From Channallabes apus (Eukaryota; Chordata; Actinopteri; Siluriformes; Clariidae), in the NCBI GenBank assembly GCA_030522415.1, contig CM060105.1:13231206-13295205 (forward strand): a DNA stretch of 64,000 nucleotides. Direction: 5' to 3'. Under the pieces are notes generated by a model. It saw nothing but the letters and a program-made list of their open reading frames with translations. It ran no database searches and was not told the DNA's origin. This document shows, piece by piece, positions 13,882 to 26,326 of this stretch. Position 1 is the first letter of the stretch. Every line of letters starts with the position of its first letter. The position numbers and the translations under genes were made by a program.

Positions 13882-14700
13882 TTCAAGATTCAAGATTCAA
13901 GATTCAAGATTCTTTATTTGTCACATGCATAGTTATACAAGTACAACACGCAGTGAAATGTATCCTGAACCGCTCCTACTTTGTGCAAATAACAAGAAAC
14001 AAAAGAAATAATCTATAAATAGAAAAAAAAAAAAAAAAAAAAAAAAAGGTGCAAATGTAAACATAATAATAAAATGTGTATCTGAGCAGGATAAAGATGT
14101 TAGTGCAAGTGATGCTTACAGTCCAGACTAAAGTGCAGTGTGCAGTGTGGAATGTCAGCACAGCAGTGTGTGGGTGAACTGTTACCAGTCTTATGAACGG
14201 GAGAGTGGCCCATCATGGTTGAGGAGTCTAATCGCCTGTGGATAAAAACTCCTCCTGAGTCTCTCCGTTTTGGCCATAATGACCCGGAACCTTCTGCCTG
14301 AATGCAGAAGTTTGAACAGTCCGTTATTGGGGTGCGACAAGTCCTTAATGATACGAGCTGCCCTGGTTTTACATCTCCTGGTGTAGATGTCCTGCATGGA
14401 GGGGAGAGTTAACCTGCAGCAGCGTTCAGCTGCCCGGACCACTCTCTGGAGGGCTTTCCTGTCCTGTACACAGCTATTCCCAAACCAGGATGAAATGTTC
14501 TGTGTTAGGATGCTCTCAACAGCACCCGAGTAGAAAGCCTTAAGGACAGCAGGGGAAACCCCAAACTTCCTCAACTGCCTCAGGTGGTACAGACGCTGCT
14601 TTGCCCTTTTCGTCTGAGCACAGATATGCTCAGTCCAAGTCAGATCCTCGGAGATGTGGACGCCCAGGTACTTGAAGCCCAGGTACTTTGTGTGCAGATG
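13882..14700 (-). mobile_element. 5'-truncated LINE 3' end (same family as 49404-52856)
   Basis: The plus-strand left edge has four TCAAGAT units (13882-13911), the short tandem repeat typical of this LINE's 3' terminus, then a TTTATTTGTCACATGCATAG block and a poly-A/T run at 14023-14047. The minus-strand frame 14191-14574 reads [49 protein letters not shown]. It matches the C-terminus of the fuller element at 50187-52421 almost block for block. Readable similarity extends to about 14690 in another frame. Only the tail of the reverse transcriptase is present. Confidence 0.8.
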
Positions 14701-17512
14701 AGAGTCTGTTGGGGTTCACAGGAGAGGTTACTACCACGTCACCGCTCACCCTTGTGGACCTCTGTGTCGTCTTCTCTCAGGTTCTGGGACATGTTTGCCG
14801 TGACTGGTGTGTATCCACGTCTCTCTTTCCGCTACCTCTCCTGCTGTTTGTGGTGTTAGAAGCACTTTCAATGGACCTGAACTGAAGATAAAACCACAGA
14901 GAGTTTTACACAATAACACAACATTTCATCTTCACAATGTCCTTTTAGATTGTGTGTGTGTTCTCTGGCTTCATCTCGATTCCTTTCCCTGTGTTATTAG
15001 TAGCACAAATGCACATCCTATTGGCCACACCCCCTTTAGACATGTGGTCCTTAACGTGTGTCAGTTTTGCTTAATGAGGAAACAGAGCTTTTTTTAAACA
15101 AGGTTTTTCTCCTGACGTGTCTCGTGTCTGCAGATTCTGTAAATCAACTGTTGGAACTGAAAATCTTGTTCTGCACCTATTAGTGTCGTCATTTAATGAT
15201 CTCAACACCGCTGTCTTCACTGCTGCATCTGCTTTTGTTAGTGTGAGCATCACATTTACACTTTTAAAATTTCACATGCTGTTCATCACAGCAAACACAT
15301 AACGTTGATCCGTCCTGCCTTCTCAGTTACTGGTACTGAACATAAACACATGGGTGATGCTGCTGCTACAGGATCTGATCTGGCTGAGGAGTAAACTACA
15401 GCTACAGTATTTATTATTTCATGCTCCTGTAGCAAAACGGAAATCATGCAGCCATTATTTTCAACAACAGTTTGTGTAAAAGACCTTGTAGAATCTGGGA
15501 TGAACAACACTGAAGTAGTTTATAATGTCAAATTTAATTCAGTGAAAGATTGTTCTTGCTTTCAGAGAAGTTCACTGTGGACCTGAAGACCCTTCACATG
15601 AGTGTGTATCTCACTGGGGCCTCGAGGATCACAAAGATCACAATAATGTTTCTGCAGTAAAAACACTCTTACAACAATGATGTCATTTTTATTTTCTTTG
15701 TTTTAGAATTTGGAATATTTTTTATTACTACTTGGATCAAAGTTTTATCTTGTGCCAAAACAAATTGTTCTAAAGACTCGACTTGTTTTTATATTAATTG
15801 TATCTTTGATACGACTTGCTTTATGAGCTTGTTCTGCTGGACAATAAGGAGGTGCTGGTGTGAACTATGACATCAGCTTTCAATAAAGAATTAAACACTG
15901 GAATTATTTCAGCCATGGCCTCAGGTAGACGGGGAAACTGTATGAAGTGTTCAGGACCTAAATGTAGACTTTGGGGTGATCACCACCAGTTCAGTTCCCC
16001 TGATTAAACCTACATCATGCTGCCCTTAGCACATCAGTTTTAGTGAGTGATGATAAACCTGAATTGTCATTAAATAATAAAAAGTCTTCACATAGTGATG
16101 AGCTCATTTCCTGACTGTCCAGGTCTTGTGAGCTGTAATGTACCCAGTTCTTTTACACTTTACCACTTAATTTAACAGCATTGCATCAGCATTTGTCTCT
16201 CTGAAGCTGTACTTTACTTTTGGATAAGACGTCACATTCCAAATCACTCTCACTCGTACCACATGTCACCCAAAGGCCCAAATCTTTTTACTCATCCTTA
16301 TTACTTTTAACCAATAACACATTAGGGCTGCCCCTGCTAATGACATCAATGTGACGCTTCCTCATGTGCACACTGATTATATCTACATTAACTACACACC
16401 TGGGCTCGTCTTAAACACTTAAGATATGTGACATACAGTGTGATGTATTTACTGACATGTGATCTATAATGTCTGTCATCGTAGCGTTTACTGAACTCAC
16501 AGCTGAAGTGCAGAGCTTCCATTCATACACACGACAGGAGAGGCGACGGATCACATTTCACAAGAGTCAAATCTTCAGGATCAATACTGGTTTAGTCTCA
16601 GGAGTTTTAGACCTAATTTACATATCAAATCTCGACCCAATAGATTTAATTAAAAAAATACAAATTTATCATACACACCTGGAGAAAGTCACACACTTGG
16701 TCGCGTGAAGTTTTCTTGATCTGCAAGTCCTGAAGTATCCACAGAGTTCAGGAATCTGTCGCTCTGTTTCACCAAATTGTCAAATTCACATACTTTAATG
16801 ACTGAATGACCTGCACAGATGTGTTTGTCATGGAGCTGCAGTTCTGTTGTTGGTATTTTGCTGTTAGACTTCAAGATCAAACTTAACATCTGTACCTACA
16901 GTGGATGGAAATTACTTCATTCATCACACAAGAATTACTGAAAAAGATAACGAGCTTTTGTGATCAGAGCGAGAAGTGTTAGTAGGAGTCGATTGGTTCT
17001 TCATCATCCTTCAGGGTTTCACTTAGTGGCTGTTCTACACTGAATTGCTCCCCGGGCGAGATGCCCCCCCCCTCCCAAAAAAAAGAAAAAATGACAAAAT
17101 TTCACATTTTGTACACACCACACGTTTTACTGTAGTAATACTACATGTCGTTCCGTAACAGACCAATTTTTGCAAAAAATAAATAAACTACTCATAACCT
17201 AAATAAATATACTCTGTAAAAACAAATATTATTTAAGAAAAAATATTTAAAATGATTAAGAATAATATACAATAATAATACAAAAATACAATAATGGGAA
17301 TTGTATTGGTTTTTAATGGTAAGTATAACAAAGTCTGCTGGTATATGATGGATTCTATTGGTGGGTGTGATGGTAAATCCTATTGGAAAAGTGTCCAAAA
17401 CAAACTACAATAAGGAATTTTGTGATAGTTTCACTGGAAAAAGTTAATGTTTCATAATGGTATTTAGTAGAAACCATTAGAATTTCTGTGATGGTTTGTA
17501 GATTAGCCTTTT

Positions 17513-17558
<46 letters not shown>

Positions 17559-18010
17559 TTTAGGAAGGTAAGCATAGCAAGCATCATAAGCAAGAAGGCT
17601 AACAATTAACCTAAGAGTTAACGTTATACCACTAATTAACATGATGATATGAATACCTTAATCATACAGAGAGAACATTGTTATATACCTTTATCTTTTG
17701 CCCGTTTCTCCTCATCTTCTTTTCTTTTTTTTTTCTAAATTGGGCCCCTGACAGTTTTGGCCTTTTTCTCTCCATCGTTGTGTTTATACTTTATAATCGA
17801 CGATTCGACAATCAGCAGATTTCCCTCAACGCTGTCACTCACGACCAGAAGTCAAGACTAAACCAATTCACCTCCACATCATCATCGCTTTTATTACCTA
17901 TTTTTATTAGCCATTTCACACAATTAAATAAATGATAAAAGTGCAAATTATTGGTGTGTGTTTATAATATTTTGAATGAAATTGCGTTATTTGTAAGAAC
18001 GTCAGGTGTC
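14701..18010. other. No recognised gene
   Basis: No supported exons. A polypyrimidine/C run is at 17065-17075 and a (GT)n microsatellite at 17515-17554. Frames here lack motifs and partner splice sites. Confidence 0.55.
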
Positions 18011-18292
18011 ACTGATATAATTGAGCCCCTTCTTGTCCGCTTCATTTGGGAGAGGTGAACTGTACTCTGCGCCCTCCAACCCCCCCCCCCCCTCGCCTCT
18101 CCTCTCCGCTCGCTCAGCTTCTGTGCTGCTTGTTCAGCAGGGGTGGCACAGGTATCATAGATAATAGAAAACCACTTAGCGGCACAGATTATTATTTTTT
18201 CCTCCAAGTTTGTGTGCCGCCCCCCACGTGTCATGAAAAAATGCCATCCCGGGCGGCTGCCCCGTTCGCCCTTGCCTAAAACCGCCACTGGT
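18011..18292. repeat. GC-rich interspersed repeat fragment
   Basis: A GC-rich block in AT-rich surroundings, containing a C12 run and ending in GCCTAAAACCGCCACTGGT. The style (a 'gcggttttaggc' terminus on the minus strand) is that of a dispersed fish repeat. The open minus-strand frame through it is a composition effect. Confidence 0.4.
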
Positions 18293-19054
18293 CTCGCTGC
18301 TGAGTCTATCGTGTGATTTCTGTTACTTCTGTCTCTCTGATACGTGATGACACAGGTGAGGTCAGGACTGGTGTTCCTGCTTGTGCTGCTGATCTGTATG
18401 ATGGAGTGGAGGGTCAGGAGTAGTAGGTTGTGGACGTCTACGAGGTGGACAGGCATCCAGGTCAGGATCTGTCTTAACACACTGGAGAGATTGTAGCTAT
18501 ATTACACTGTATTCTAAATATTAAATATAAACTTCCCTCTCTGTCACACACCTGACTGAAAGACTCATTATGCAGCTCATTATGCATGTCTTTGTCTCCT
18601 CTAGTGTGAATTACAGCATTATTCATGATCATTCACGTCTCCTCACATACGGTCTTTATAAACAAGAAGTGTCTTAGAAAATGTAAATGAAGACATTGTT
18701 CTCTGTGAATGAGTGAACAGGATGATTGTCACATCATTTTGAAGTAAAAACTCAGGATTACAAGATCCAGTTCACAAAAGTCACGTAAACAAGAGTTATT
18801 TAAATGTACATGTAAGAAGTGCTTTACCTCTGACTCTGTGTGTGAGCTGGTTCCTGAATAGGAATCTTCAGAATTAAAGGGGTGATTTCTTTGTGTCATA
18901 TATTTTTTATTCAGAGTTTGGAAATGACCTGTTGTGTCCTTTAGTCTCATACAGCATTAATGCAAAAAGTCTCAGATATTCCACAGTTTGTGAGATTTTT
19001 CTACATCATGCTGGTATTACTGGTCTACTGAATCTTACTGTATCTCCCTTTAAA

Positions 19055-19110
19055 GACAAAAAATATTCTCTCTCTGTCTCTGTCTCTCTCTCTCTGTCTC
19101 TCTCAGTATG
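19055..19110. repeat. (CT)n-rich simple repeat
   Basis: CTCTGTCTCTCT-type low-complexity sequence. Confidence 0.8.
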
Positions 19111-19164
19111 TGGGTGAAAGTGTCTCTGTGAAGTGAAGACTAAGATTCTTGAGACGCTGTACAG

Positions 19165-21768
19165 ATGGACTGTAGTGTCCCTAACAAGTCCAAGATTAAT
19201 GAAGCGTACCAGACACTGAGGAGACGAGGTGACTACATCCGACACCGAGCTTCATCACTCTACACCTTCACCTTCACAGGAGGAGCTTTAGACATTTTAA
19301 CAGGAACATATTCAGAAAGAGGAACTGATTTATTAGTTTTTAAAGTTTTACCTATGTCAGTTAACTTATCAGAAGGTTCTAAAGGCATGACATTATTTTC
19401 TTGAATTTTCAGCCAATCAGCTCTCTCTAGGCCCCCGGCTGTGGGAGGCTTCAGCATCACTCGGGAACCGAACTCGTGATCTCCGGATTTTCAAAGCCAT
19501 TTTAAAGTCACAGTCAACTGAGTCCATGTGAACTTCTGACATGCATGACATGTGATACAGTAACTTATAAATTAGACAGTCTATCTGTAAACAATTGCTA
19601 TTACTGTCATGCATACAGATGTCCTGACTGACTCCCAACAACTATAGTTTAACATGAAATCTGAGAAGTGGTTAAAAATGTGTTTTTATGACTCCAAGCT
19701 AAGTGTACGTAAACGCCCGACTTTAACTGTATGTTGTTAGTGATGTAAAGTCTTGTTATTCTTATTTCTGTAGTTGTTGTTATTATGAATGCAGGGCTGA
19801 ATGATCCTCCTCTGGTACAGAGCAGACCCAAAGTGGAAGACGTGTCCAACCAGTGGACATCATTACAGGTACCTGCTCACTCATGTCCCACATTTGAGGC
19901 AGTTAGAGACCTGAATTCTATAAGAGGTTACAGGTTTACACACGGCTACTTCCACTGAAACACGGATGATGATTATCATGATGACAGTGATGATGATGAT
20001 GATGACTTGTTTGAGGATAATTGTGAATCTAAACTAAATTATTTAGAGGAAAACAATGAAGTCACCACCTGGATTTAACAAATAGTTAAGAGGCTTCTAA
20101 TTACTGCAGTTAATATGCATCAGTTGACAACAAGTTATTTAACCCTAACTGATGCAGTGAGTAGCTTCTCATTTCTTACATCACATCAGAAGATTTATCC
20201 TGTGGTCATGGCAAAGATGTTACTCTGTTTCAGAACGGCCAGATTATTAATAATAACAGAAAATAACACATGATTATTACCTGGAGGAAGAAATGTGGTC
20301 GGAAAAACATCCTGAATAAGCGTGATGGGGGATCAGTTCAGGGTAAGGAGAGAGGCAGATAAATTGATGAACCAGTCATGCCCATGATCTGGGGTTGCCT
20401 TTGATTGTCAGGTCTACTGTTGGTCCAGCAATGTTATGTGCCCCAAAAATTCAGTCAGCTGATGACCTGAATATACTGAATGACCAGGTTTTTCCATCAT
20501 TAGATTTTTTTTCTTCTCTGATGGCATACGGCATATTCCAGAATTCATGGGGCTCAAATTGTGAAATGAACTCATTAAAAGTGTGCCATGGCCGTAATCA
20601 AATCAAGAGGCGGTCCAATGAAGTTTGTGTGAGACCTTTTTTGGCCTGGAAAAAAGGGTAACAACTGAAATTGTTGTATTGAGGGCAAATCCATGTTAGT
20701 TCCAGTGTAATGCCAAATGTATTGATCACAAAACAACAACAATCATCTCTTTTTAGGCCTTTATTTATTATTTAGAACAGGTTATCATTTATCTATCAGG
20801 TATGCTGTACACAGTGATATAATGGAGTATATACTGTAGGGCTGAAACGATTCCTCGAGAAACTCGAGTACTTCGATTACAGAATTCAGATAATGGAGGC
20901 AAAATCTTCTGCCTCAAAGCTTCTTTTATTGAATTTTAAAAGCTTGCGTTATGTTTTTGCGCAATTATTTGTTTGGCGTGACACAGCGCGCTTCCGGATG
21001 CAAGCCGCCAGTAAACACATACGAAGAAGAAGCGCTTACGTCACCCACAAAGCGGAAGGAGACGTAAACAGTTAGCTGTGTAATGATTTGAGGGAGCGTT
21101 GTGGTGTGGCTGCAAAATGGAAACCAGCAAGAGAAAACAACAGAAATAGTCAGTAAAGGCTTATCTTATGCCTGAGCTGTAGATTTAGAAACTTTTAGTC
21201 CTGAAAGTTAAGTTGCACTACTTAATGTTTTTGCATAATTATTTATTTTAATGTGTGCCTTAGTTTTTTTGATACTTAGTCATTTGAAATACCTTTTTTT
21301 TTTTTTTTCACCCGAGAAAAGGCTTTAAAATAACAATGTATGTCACTGTAATGCACTTAATTCAGCCTCGGTCAACTTTAAGCTCTTCCATGTATTGTGA
21401 ATAATGACAATGTTTATTTTTGATAAAATGCTGTATGCATTTAAAAAATAAAAGTAGATTTTTCTAAAAAGAAAACCAATAAATCTTTGTTTCTCTTATA
21501 TATTTTACATTGCTGTTTAATTAAGCAAAAGTACATTATCCGATTACTTGATTAATTGATTACATTTTTGGTAGAATACTCATTTACTAAAATATTCGAT
21601 AGCTACAGCCCTACCATACTGTATATTTACTGTATCTATGATCACCTGACTCCTCTCTCTGTCAGGCTCCTCCTGGACTCGACCTGTTCTCTGGTGAAGC
21701 AGCGGTGTTTCCTCCTACACACACCATAAGCCACCACGCACACACACACACACACCCTGACGTGGTGA
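19165..21768 (+). CDS. Unrecognised gene, 3'-terminal exons
   Basis: Three plus-strand exons agree in phase. Exon a is 19165-19228, after a GTACAG acceptor and before GTGACT; it starts with MDCSVPNKSK. Exon b is 19795-19868, between ATGCAG and GTACCT; it reads GLNDPPLVQSRPKVEDVSNQ. Exon c starts at 21666 after CTGTCAG with APPGLDLFSGEAAVFPPT. It enters a CA microsatellite (21740-21755) and stops at TGA 21766-21768. If the repeat were two bases shorter, the frame would instead run PDVVTQGLQDLTMLNPVEV to TGA 21819-21821. AATAAA lies at 21889-21894. I do not recognise the protein. The ATG in exon a may be internal, with earlier exons unseen. Large transposon remnants fill the intron between b and c. 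Confidence 0.5.
20270..20720 (+). mobile_element. Decayed Tc1-like transposon remnant
   Basis: A plus-strand frame carries LNILNDQVFPSLDFF followed by YGIFQNS, which has the shape of the Tc1 transposase segment before the second catalytic aspartate (..LLP..FQQD/N). The aspartate itself and the upstream helix-turn-helix are not readable. No terminal repeats were found. Confidence 0.45.
20839..21614. mobile_element. Non-autonomous hAT-like element
   Basis: The termini are inverted: GTAGGGCTGAAACGATTCC at the left and, read on the minus strand, GTAGGGCTGTAGC at the right. Both are followed by ATTCGA/CTCGAG-type subterminal motifs. Flanking octamers ATATACTG and CCATACTG agree at six of eight bases, a possible decayed 8-bp target duplication. 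No transposase was seen. A similar left terminus fragment occurs at 27300-27380. Confidence 0.6.
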
Positions 21769-21888
21769 CTCAGGGGCTGCAGGATCTCACCATGCTGAAC
21801 CCTGTAGAGGTGAAGGGGTGAGACACGGCTCCTACAGTCCTGTTCTGGATGAAAAGACGGATCTCTGACACACTGGTGCATTCTGGGT

Positions 21889-21894
21889 AATAAA
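21889..21894 (+). terminator. Polyadenylation signal AATAAA
   Basis: It lies 68-121 bp after the two alternative stop codons of the gene ending at 21768 or 21821, and upstream of the next promoter-like region. This supports a plus-strand transcript end here. Confidence 0.45.
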
Positions 21895-22354
21895 TAACCT
21901 GTTTAGAAGAGGTGCAGTACAAACCAATTTCCAAATCTGTACATGAGGAGTTTTATAGAAACTGAAGTGTGGGTTCTGTAAAAAAAAAAATAAAATAAAA
22001 GAAGTGCTTTTCATTGTGTAGTGTCTCAGATCTCTCTGATCATCAGGAAAATCTGTTTCCCCTACTGGCTGTGGAAGTATCAGGGATGTCTGAAACTGAC
22101 TCAGAGACATGTGTGCTTAGGTCATACAGTGAGATGATGTTTAAAAACAAAACACTATTTTTAATAAGAGACTCCTGGAAATCAATTCATCTATTTAATA
22201 TTTGTAATAAACTTTGTAGTAAAATAATCAATTCAGATACATTATTTAATTTGAATTTTATTCTGCACGCGAATCTGCGCGCGACCGGGGAAACATAGGG
22301 ACACTGAATTTCCCGGAACAGCTGAACTGACTGAGACTGAAGTATTGAAGAGAA

Positions 22355-22912
22355 ACCGGAAGTAGGTGTAGAAGTAGCGGATTCTGTTTGGAAAAGAACA
22401 AATAAACTTTAACACGCGGCAGAAACGGTGATATTAATGTTACACAACCAGGACTGCTCGAGTAAAAGTGAGTGATTTATTTATCAGAAACGACTTTATA
22501 TCTGAATAATGAGTTTATATTTAATATAAAACTCGTGTTATATGTTATTAAACTGGTGTAAAAAAAAAAAGCCGTTAAACTGCGTCACGTGAACGGAAGT
22601 GAAGTGTTTATCTCCTGTGTGTGTTTTATATACTGAGTTTATCTCCTCTGTTTATCATTAATTACACATTTAGAGTGTTTGTGGGAATTTAGATTTAATA
22701 ATCTGGAACAAAATAATAAAGTTTAAGATCTGACTTTACCGGAAGTCCAGGAAAATCCGCGCGCGCTGTGTTGTATATTTACTCTCCTGTATATCGGTTG
22801 ATCACAGATTAGTTTTTTGTGATTATCTTGGTGAAATAACCGATCGTGATCACGTTCATGAATAAATTCTTCTAAAACAAATCCAAACTTCGGCGTAAAT
22901 TAACCACTTCCG
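22355..22912. promoter_or_regulatory. Promoter-like region with four ETS-type sites and an E-box
   Basis: ACCGGAAGT occurs at 22355-22363 and again at 22738-22746. ACGGAAGT is at 22593-22600 and CACTTCCG (reverse) at 22905-22912. A palindromic TCACGTGA E-box is at 22585-22592. CpG-rich patches flank them (22265-22290, 22755-22765). There is no clear TATA box. The position between the polyA signal at 21889 and the NLR exons suggests the NLR promoter. A possible non-coding first exon would end at 22467 before GTGAGT, splicing to the acceptor at 26326. Confidence 0.4.
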
Positions 22913-23268
22913 CGTTTAATGCCCCCTAGCGGAGACCATACTGAACTACATCTAACGTATGTGTCGGTGACGTCATTAGCTGGAGCCTGGAGCATTAACG
23001 TTGGAGTGAGTGTGTAAGAGAGAGGAACACATACACACAGCTGTGCTGTCACTGTAACACACTGTATTCAGGAGAGACACTGTGGACTCCGTTCTGTGTT
23101 TAATACAATAAATCATCAGGATCCTGCTGAAGACCAACACAACATTCTGATGGAGCTCTTTTAGATCTGGACATTTTATCAGTTTTGTCCTGATCATGTG
23201 TATATGGGGGTCTAAACATGACATAATTATAAATAAATAAATGTGTGAATAAATAAGTAAATATATAA

Positions 23269-23476
23269 ATTTACATTTTACATTTAGGCATTTGGCAGAC
23301 GCTCTTATCCAGAGCGACTTACATTTTTTTTATCTCATTACACATCTGAGCAGTTGTGGGTTAAGGGTCTTGCTCAAGGGCCCAACAGTGGCAACTTGGT
23401 GGTTGTGGGGTTTGAACCTGGGATCTTCCGAACCGTAGTCCAATGCCTTAACCACTGAGCTACCCCTGGCCTAAAT
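23269..23476 (-). mobile_element. tRNA-derived SINE (V-SINE-like)
   Basis: Read on the minus strand it opens with a tRNA-like head: A-box GGTAGCTCAGTGG near 23466-23454 and B-box GGTTCAAACCC near 23418-23408. It continues to the core GTCGCTCTGGATAAGAGCG and ends CTGCCAAATGCCTAAATG. A short tail fragment of the same repeat lies at 40420-40451. It interrupts the left inverted arm of the surrounding fold-back element. Confidence 0.75.
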
Positions 23477-23704
23477 GAATACAATATACCCTGGAAAATT
23501 GTATTAGTATTTTTTGTTTATTAACATATTTCAAGATTTATTTATTTCTGAATTTCCACATTTCTTAATTTATTCATTTTTGTGTTGTCAAATTTCTTTA
23601 TTTATCTATTTTAGATTTTCCACATTTCTACATGTATTTCTTTGTTGCTGTATGCTGATGAGGTAGGCGGTCCCAGCCTTAGTCGAAACCGTGATTGGTT
23701 AAAT

Positions 23705-25334
23705 CAATGGTTCTCAAAGTGTGGGGCGCAGCCCACTAGTGGGGAATACAGACATGACAGGTGGGGCGCAATGAACGGGAGGGAAAACAGGAAAGTACCT
23801 ATTCTAATTCATGCTTTTCTTTATTGATAATGAAGAGTGTACGCTCAAAACTAAACAATCACACACAAATAAATGGATCATTAATACAAGTAAATTTAAA
23901 ATAACATCAGTTGTAGGCCGGGAGAAAAAGTGGAACCATAGTGGATCAATAATGGTTTAACGTCGGGCCAACTTGAGCAGCGCTGCTCGAATCACAAATC
24001 TGCGCGACCCACTGGGCAGCGCTGCGCGACTCTGACAGAAATAAATCGCGCCGACCATCAAAATACATTTTACCCCGCTGGGATGCGCACGTACAAACCA
24101 GGCATGGCAAGGCGGAAACAATATTAAACAGTCCTGACATGTTAAATTGTTTTAAAATAAAAACACAGGGGGTCGCGCAGGTTTGTGATTTGAGCGGCGC
24201 TGCGCGATCCACCGGGCTGCGCGAATAAACCAGATCATCACTGCGCTATCCAGATAGTCGCGCTGCGCTGTATTTGCGCAGATATTTGGTTCAATCGGGT
24301 GCCACGGTTTCGTCCCACTTTTGACGTGTTTGGCTTCACATACATTTCGACAATGGAAGAAGACGCTGCAGCAGCAGTGAGTTTGCTTACATGTGACGAA
24401 ACCAACAACGAGGAGATTGTAAAGAAAAAAGTGCCTTGTCTGTGGTGTGGAATTGGTTCGGGTATAAGAAAAGTGATACGAATGAGATGAACGTGATTTG
24501 GAAGGTACGCAAGTGCACTGTTTTAACAAGTGGTGGAAACACGTCAAACCTTTTCTATCATCTGAAATACAAATCGAATATGGCCAAAGTAAAAAAAATG
24601 CGGCAAACCTCAGCAATTCACAGTTTAAATAAAATTACATTAAAAAATGAAATTATGTAAAACAATTTCTTTGTGTTTTCATTTTTATTTATGCATTTTC
24701 AGATACAAATTGCTATATTGTGATATATCGTTATTGAGTTAGAAAATTGCTTCTACCGTGATAGAAGATTTTGGTTATATCACCCACCACTAATCTTCAG
24801 CTTGGATTCATGGTGGTGATGGTGGGGGCAGGAGAGAGACCCGTGTTTGTTTTGTGTCTTAAACCGCTGGCAGCAGATCGCATGAGACCCAACAAATTAG
24901 GAAGACACTTAGAGACAACACACTCACAGTCACGTTAATAAACCACTGGACGTCTTTGAAAGAAAGCTGGCAGAATACAGACAGCAGGAGAATCGCATGG
25001 TAACATCTGAATCAGTGGACAGCAAAGCACAAATGGCTTCATTCAAAGTTACATACAGAATTGGCCAGTGCAAAAAAACTACAAATGATTACTGAGCAGC
25101 TAATAAACATGGGGTCAATTATGCAAAGATAAGTGACAACGTAAGCCTTGTAACAATTACACGTGTATTTTATCTGTTTTTAACTTGGTGGTGTTTGATC
25201 GTATTGGTTTAGAAATTGATATTTCAATAAACAGTAAACTTGGCCGATTTCGTTATTATTTTGTTGACAAGTGGAGCTTGAAAATTCGCTCACCCCTTAA
25301 GTGGGGAATGACAGAAAAAGTTTGAGAACCACTG
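23705..25334 (+). mobile_element. hAT element with 8-bp target duplication
   Basis: The octamer GGTTAAAT flanks it at 23697-23704 and 25335-25342. Termini are CAATGGTTCTCAAAGT at the left and, inverted, CAGTGGTTCTCAAACT at the right. The length is 1630 bp, too short for a complete hAT transposase. The left interior (23950-24290) is CpG-rich with repeated GCGCTGCGCG motifs on both strands, probable subterminal binding repeats. Confidence 0.85.
24353..24660 (+). pseudogene. hAT BED zinc-finger remnant
   Basis: Starting at the ATG MEEDAAAA, and shifting frame after about 30 codons, it reads SVVWNWFGYKKSDTN, then GGNTSNLFYHLKYKS. This is the layout of a BED zinc finger at the N-terminus of a hAT transposase. 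Both expected cysteines are altered (IWKVRKC) and the second histidine is lost (HLKYKS), so it cannot bind zinc normally. The catalytic RNase H-like part is missing downstream. Confidence 0.6.
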
Positions 25335-26326
25335 GGTTAAATGAAGTGAGATTGTTTCGACTCCACTAGTAATGCCTTGGCTTGTAATGACTGCTGTCTG
25401 GCAACTATGGCGTATTTTTTTTACAAGCTGCCGCTAATGAGTTGACTACGTTTTATAATGACTACGTTTTATATCGTGTTGAAAGATTAATGGATGATTT
25501 AGTTCAGCTTGATGCTGAGAAGGATGTTGACCTTCACCAAACTGTGTTTGACGATCTTCAAGAAGTTGTCCAAGAACTTCATATCCTCACACAGATAGAG
25601 GAAGGGAACGTTGTGCGTTTTACCTCCGAATATAATTGAGGCTCATCTACTGCTGGGTAAAACGCACCGTGGACACCCAGCGTTCCTCTTTCCGTGTGAG
25701 GATATGAAGTTCTTGAAGACTGTTAAACACAGTTTGGTTAAGGATCCTGCAGAACGTGTGATAACGGTCTCTCGTTGGCAGCCATTTGCATAGTTAGTTT
25801 CAGATAATTAAAAAGCACGCCGCTGATTAGATCGATTGCTTCTGTCTGAGGAGCCCTGCGGCCCAATCACGGTTTCGACTAAGGCTGGGACCGCCTACCT
25901 CATCAGCATACAGTGACAAATAAATACATGTGGAAATTCAGAAATAAATAAATCTTGAAATATGTTAATAAACAAAAGAAGGAATACATTTAGCAATTTT
26001 CCAGGGTATATTGTATTTATTTACTTATTTATTCACACAATTATTTATTTATAATTGTCATGTTTTGTCCTCCATATGTTTAACACTTTTCACCTGCTAT
26101 TTACCCCTAAATATTCAGAACATGAGTGTGTGTCATGTCATGCAGGAGCAAAGAGAGAGAGAGAGAGATTTCTGTTTGTGTAGTATATATAGGGGAATAT
26201 ATGTCACTCAGGTAAAGTTTGAGTCAAAAACTCATAATCCCTCTGCTGTGATTATATCTGACTAAATACAATTTCATTGAAACCTGTAGATATTTATTAA
26301 CTGCATGATTGTTGTTGTGTGTTTAG

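Larger units (their letters stand above)
23200..26080. mobile_element. Fold-back element with long inverted termini
   Basis: Sequence at about 23219-23268 plus 23477-23696 recurs inverted at about 25873-26065. Shared blocks include ACAATATACCCTGGAAAA, TTAACATATTTCAAGATTTA and GATGAGGTAGGCGGTCCCAG. A second hairpin sits in the centre, with arms around 25530-25625 and 25655-25745 and the shared AACTTCATATCCTCACAC. A SINE (23269-23476) and a hAT element (23705-25334) have inserted into the left half. No transposase belonging to the outer element was recognised, and target duplications at its ends were not resolved. Confidence 0.6.

Noticed and set aside
18046..18279. Proline-rich protein on the plus strand
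   Set aside because: The proline run comes from a C12 tract within an interspersed repeat.
17962..18480. 172-codon minus-strand frame
   Set aside because: It spans a GC-rich repeat block and C tract, has no domain features and no supporting splice sites.
23408..23470. tRNA gene on the minus strand
   Set aside because: A- and B-box-like motifs are followed by a SINE core and tail; it is the head of a SINE, as is 48560-48628.
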